A stretch of DNA of 20,430 nucleotides from a virus: positions 1 through 20,430 of the IMG/VR virus record IMGVR_UViG_3300008459_000532; one strand, 5' to 3'. Positions within the stretch are counted from its first letter, which is position 1. Each line of letters starts with the position of its first letter. The translations under genes were made by a program, and so were the position numbers. Below are positions 20,210-20,430 of this stretch, piece by piece. The notes below the pieces were generated by a model. That model was not told where the DNA came from. It made no database searches and was given only the letters and a program-made list of their open reading frames with translations.

Positions 20210-20227
20210 TTACTAGGATTCTAGTAA
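20210..20227. promoter_or_regulatory. 18-bp palindrome, copy 3 (operator candidate in the leader)
   Basis: TTACTAG-GATT-CTAGTAA, with the same 20-bp extension as copy 2. It lies about 48 bases past the start point, within the leader. In RNA it could fold as an eight-pair hairpin, but copy 1 lies upstream of its promoter, which favours a DNA-binding role. Confidence 0.7.
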
Positions 20228-20254
20228 ATCCAACCACCAACCGGAGCAACACCT

Positions 20255-20430
20255 ATGCGAACGATAACCCTGCACATCACGCCCACCGAAGTAGAACAGA
20301 TGACCGCTGTCATGCACGACGACATCGAGAAAGCCAAGATCGCAGCCACTGCCGCACAAGACGGGCGTACATATAGAATGCTGCTCAAAACCAGTGTTCA
20401 AACCCAAGTGCGCGTAGCTATCGGTCACCT
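20255..20430 (+). CDS. Partial early protein, unknown
   Basis: ATG at 20255 with GGAG eight bases upstream opens a frame that stays open to the window edge (58 complete codons). It reads MRTITLHITPTEVEQMTAVM, then HDDIEKAKIAATAAQDG and RTYRMLLKTSVQTQVRVAIGHL. The stretch TLHITPTEVEQM looks like a beta strand followed by a helix, but no family is recognised. It is the first gene behind the consensus promoter and the two palindromes, so it is likely an early, repressible gene. The 3' end is missing. Confidence 0.65.
   Translation, partial: MRTITLHITPTEVEQMTAVMHDDIEKAKIAATAAQDGRTYRMLLKTSVQTQVRVAIGH

Noticed and set aside
20176-20376. Plus-strand 66-codon frame in the early leader
   Set aside because: It crosses the palindrome and runs out of frame over the better-supported gene at 20255. 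No good ribosome binding site; basic, shuffled composition.

Overview
This window looks like the structural (late) half of a tailed bacteriophage genome, with part of its control region and the first early genes. It could be a free phage or a prophage; no integrase or host gene is visible. The phage type is read from a minus-strand run of terminase small subunit, terminase large subunit, portal, scaffold, HK97-type capsid, neck/adaptor and tail-fibre genes. No tape-measure gene is seen, and neck/adaptor genes lead straight into fibre genes, so a podovirus-like short tail is the best guess (inference). Many products resemble proteins I associate with uncultured aquatic phages. Promoters of the TTGACA/TATAAT type and UUCG-loop terminators point to an ordinary sigma-70 bacterial host, possibly a proteobacterium; the host cannot be named.

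Minus-strand late block (about 18200 down to 1), in transcription order. Packaging: terS, terL, portal. Head assembly: a 65-aa protein, a GroES-like co-chaperonin, a scaffold-like coiled-coil protein, two structural proteins, the major capsid protein. Then comes a UUCG hairpin terminator and a free-standing GIY-YIG homing endonuclease whose 3' end contains a good promoter. Next: two structural proteins, five small basic proteins, a Cys-rich protein, neck proteins, a CxxC protein, an SU10-like adaptor, several tail/virion proteins (one with 11 short repeats), an HNH/AP2-like homing endonuclease, and an RCC1 seven-blade propeller. A partial tail gene runs off the left edge. Genes abut or overlap by 1, 4, 8 or 20 bases, which implies translational coupling.

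Control region and plus-strand block (18201-20430). About 470 bp upstream of terS hold G-runs, a weak minus-strand promoter candidate, a palindrome and a strong plus-strand promoter. That promoter drives a 191-aa unknown protein, which ends at a perfect terminator. About 830 bp of repeat-dense non-coding DNA follows: a 7-bp tandem repeat, a 41-bp direct repeat, and two opposed clusters of a 14-bp motif within a 46-bp inverted repeat around an AT-rich centre. It ends in a consensus promoter overlapped by a 14-bp palindrome, driving an early gene cut by the window edge. The 18-bp palindrome TTACTAG-N4-CTAGTAA occurs three times here, and ATAAC-N2-GTTAT occurs four times (one with a mismatch). 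Together they suggest two operator families and a possible replication origin. This region is the least explained and most interesting part of the window.
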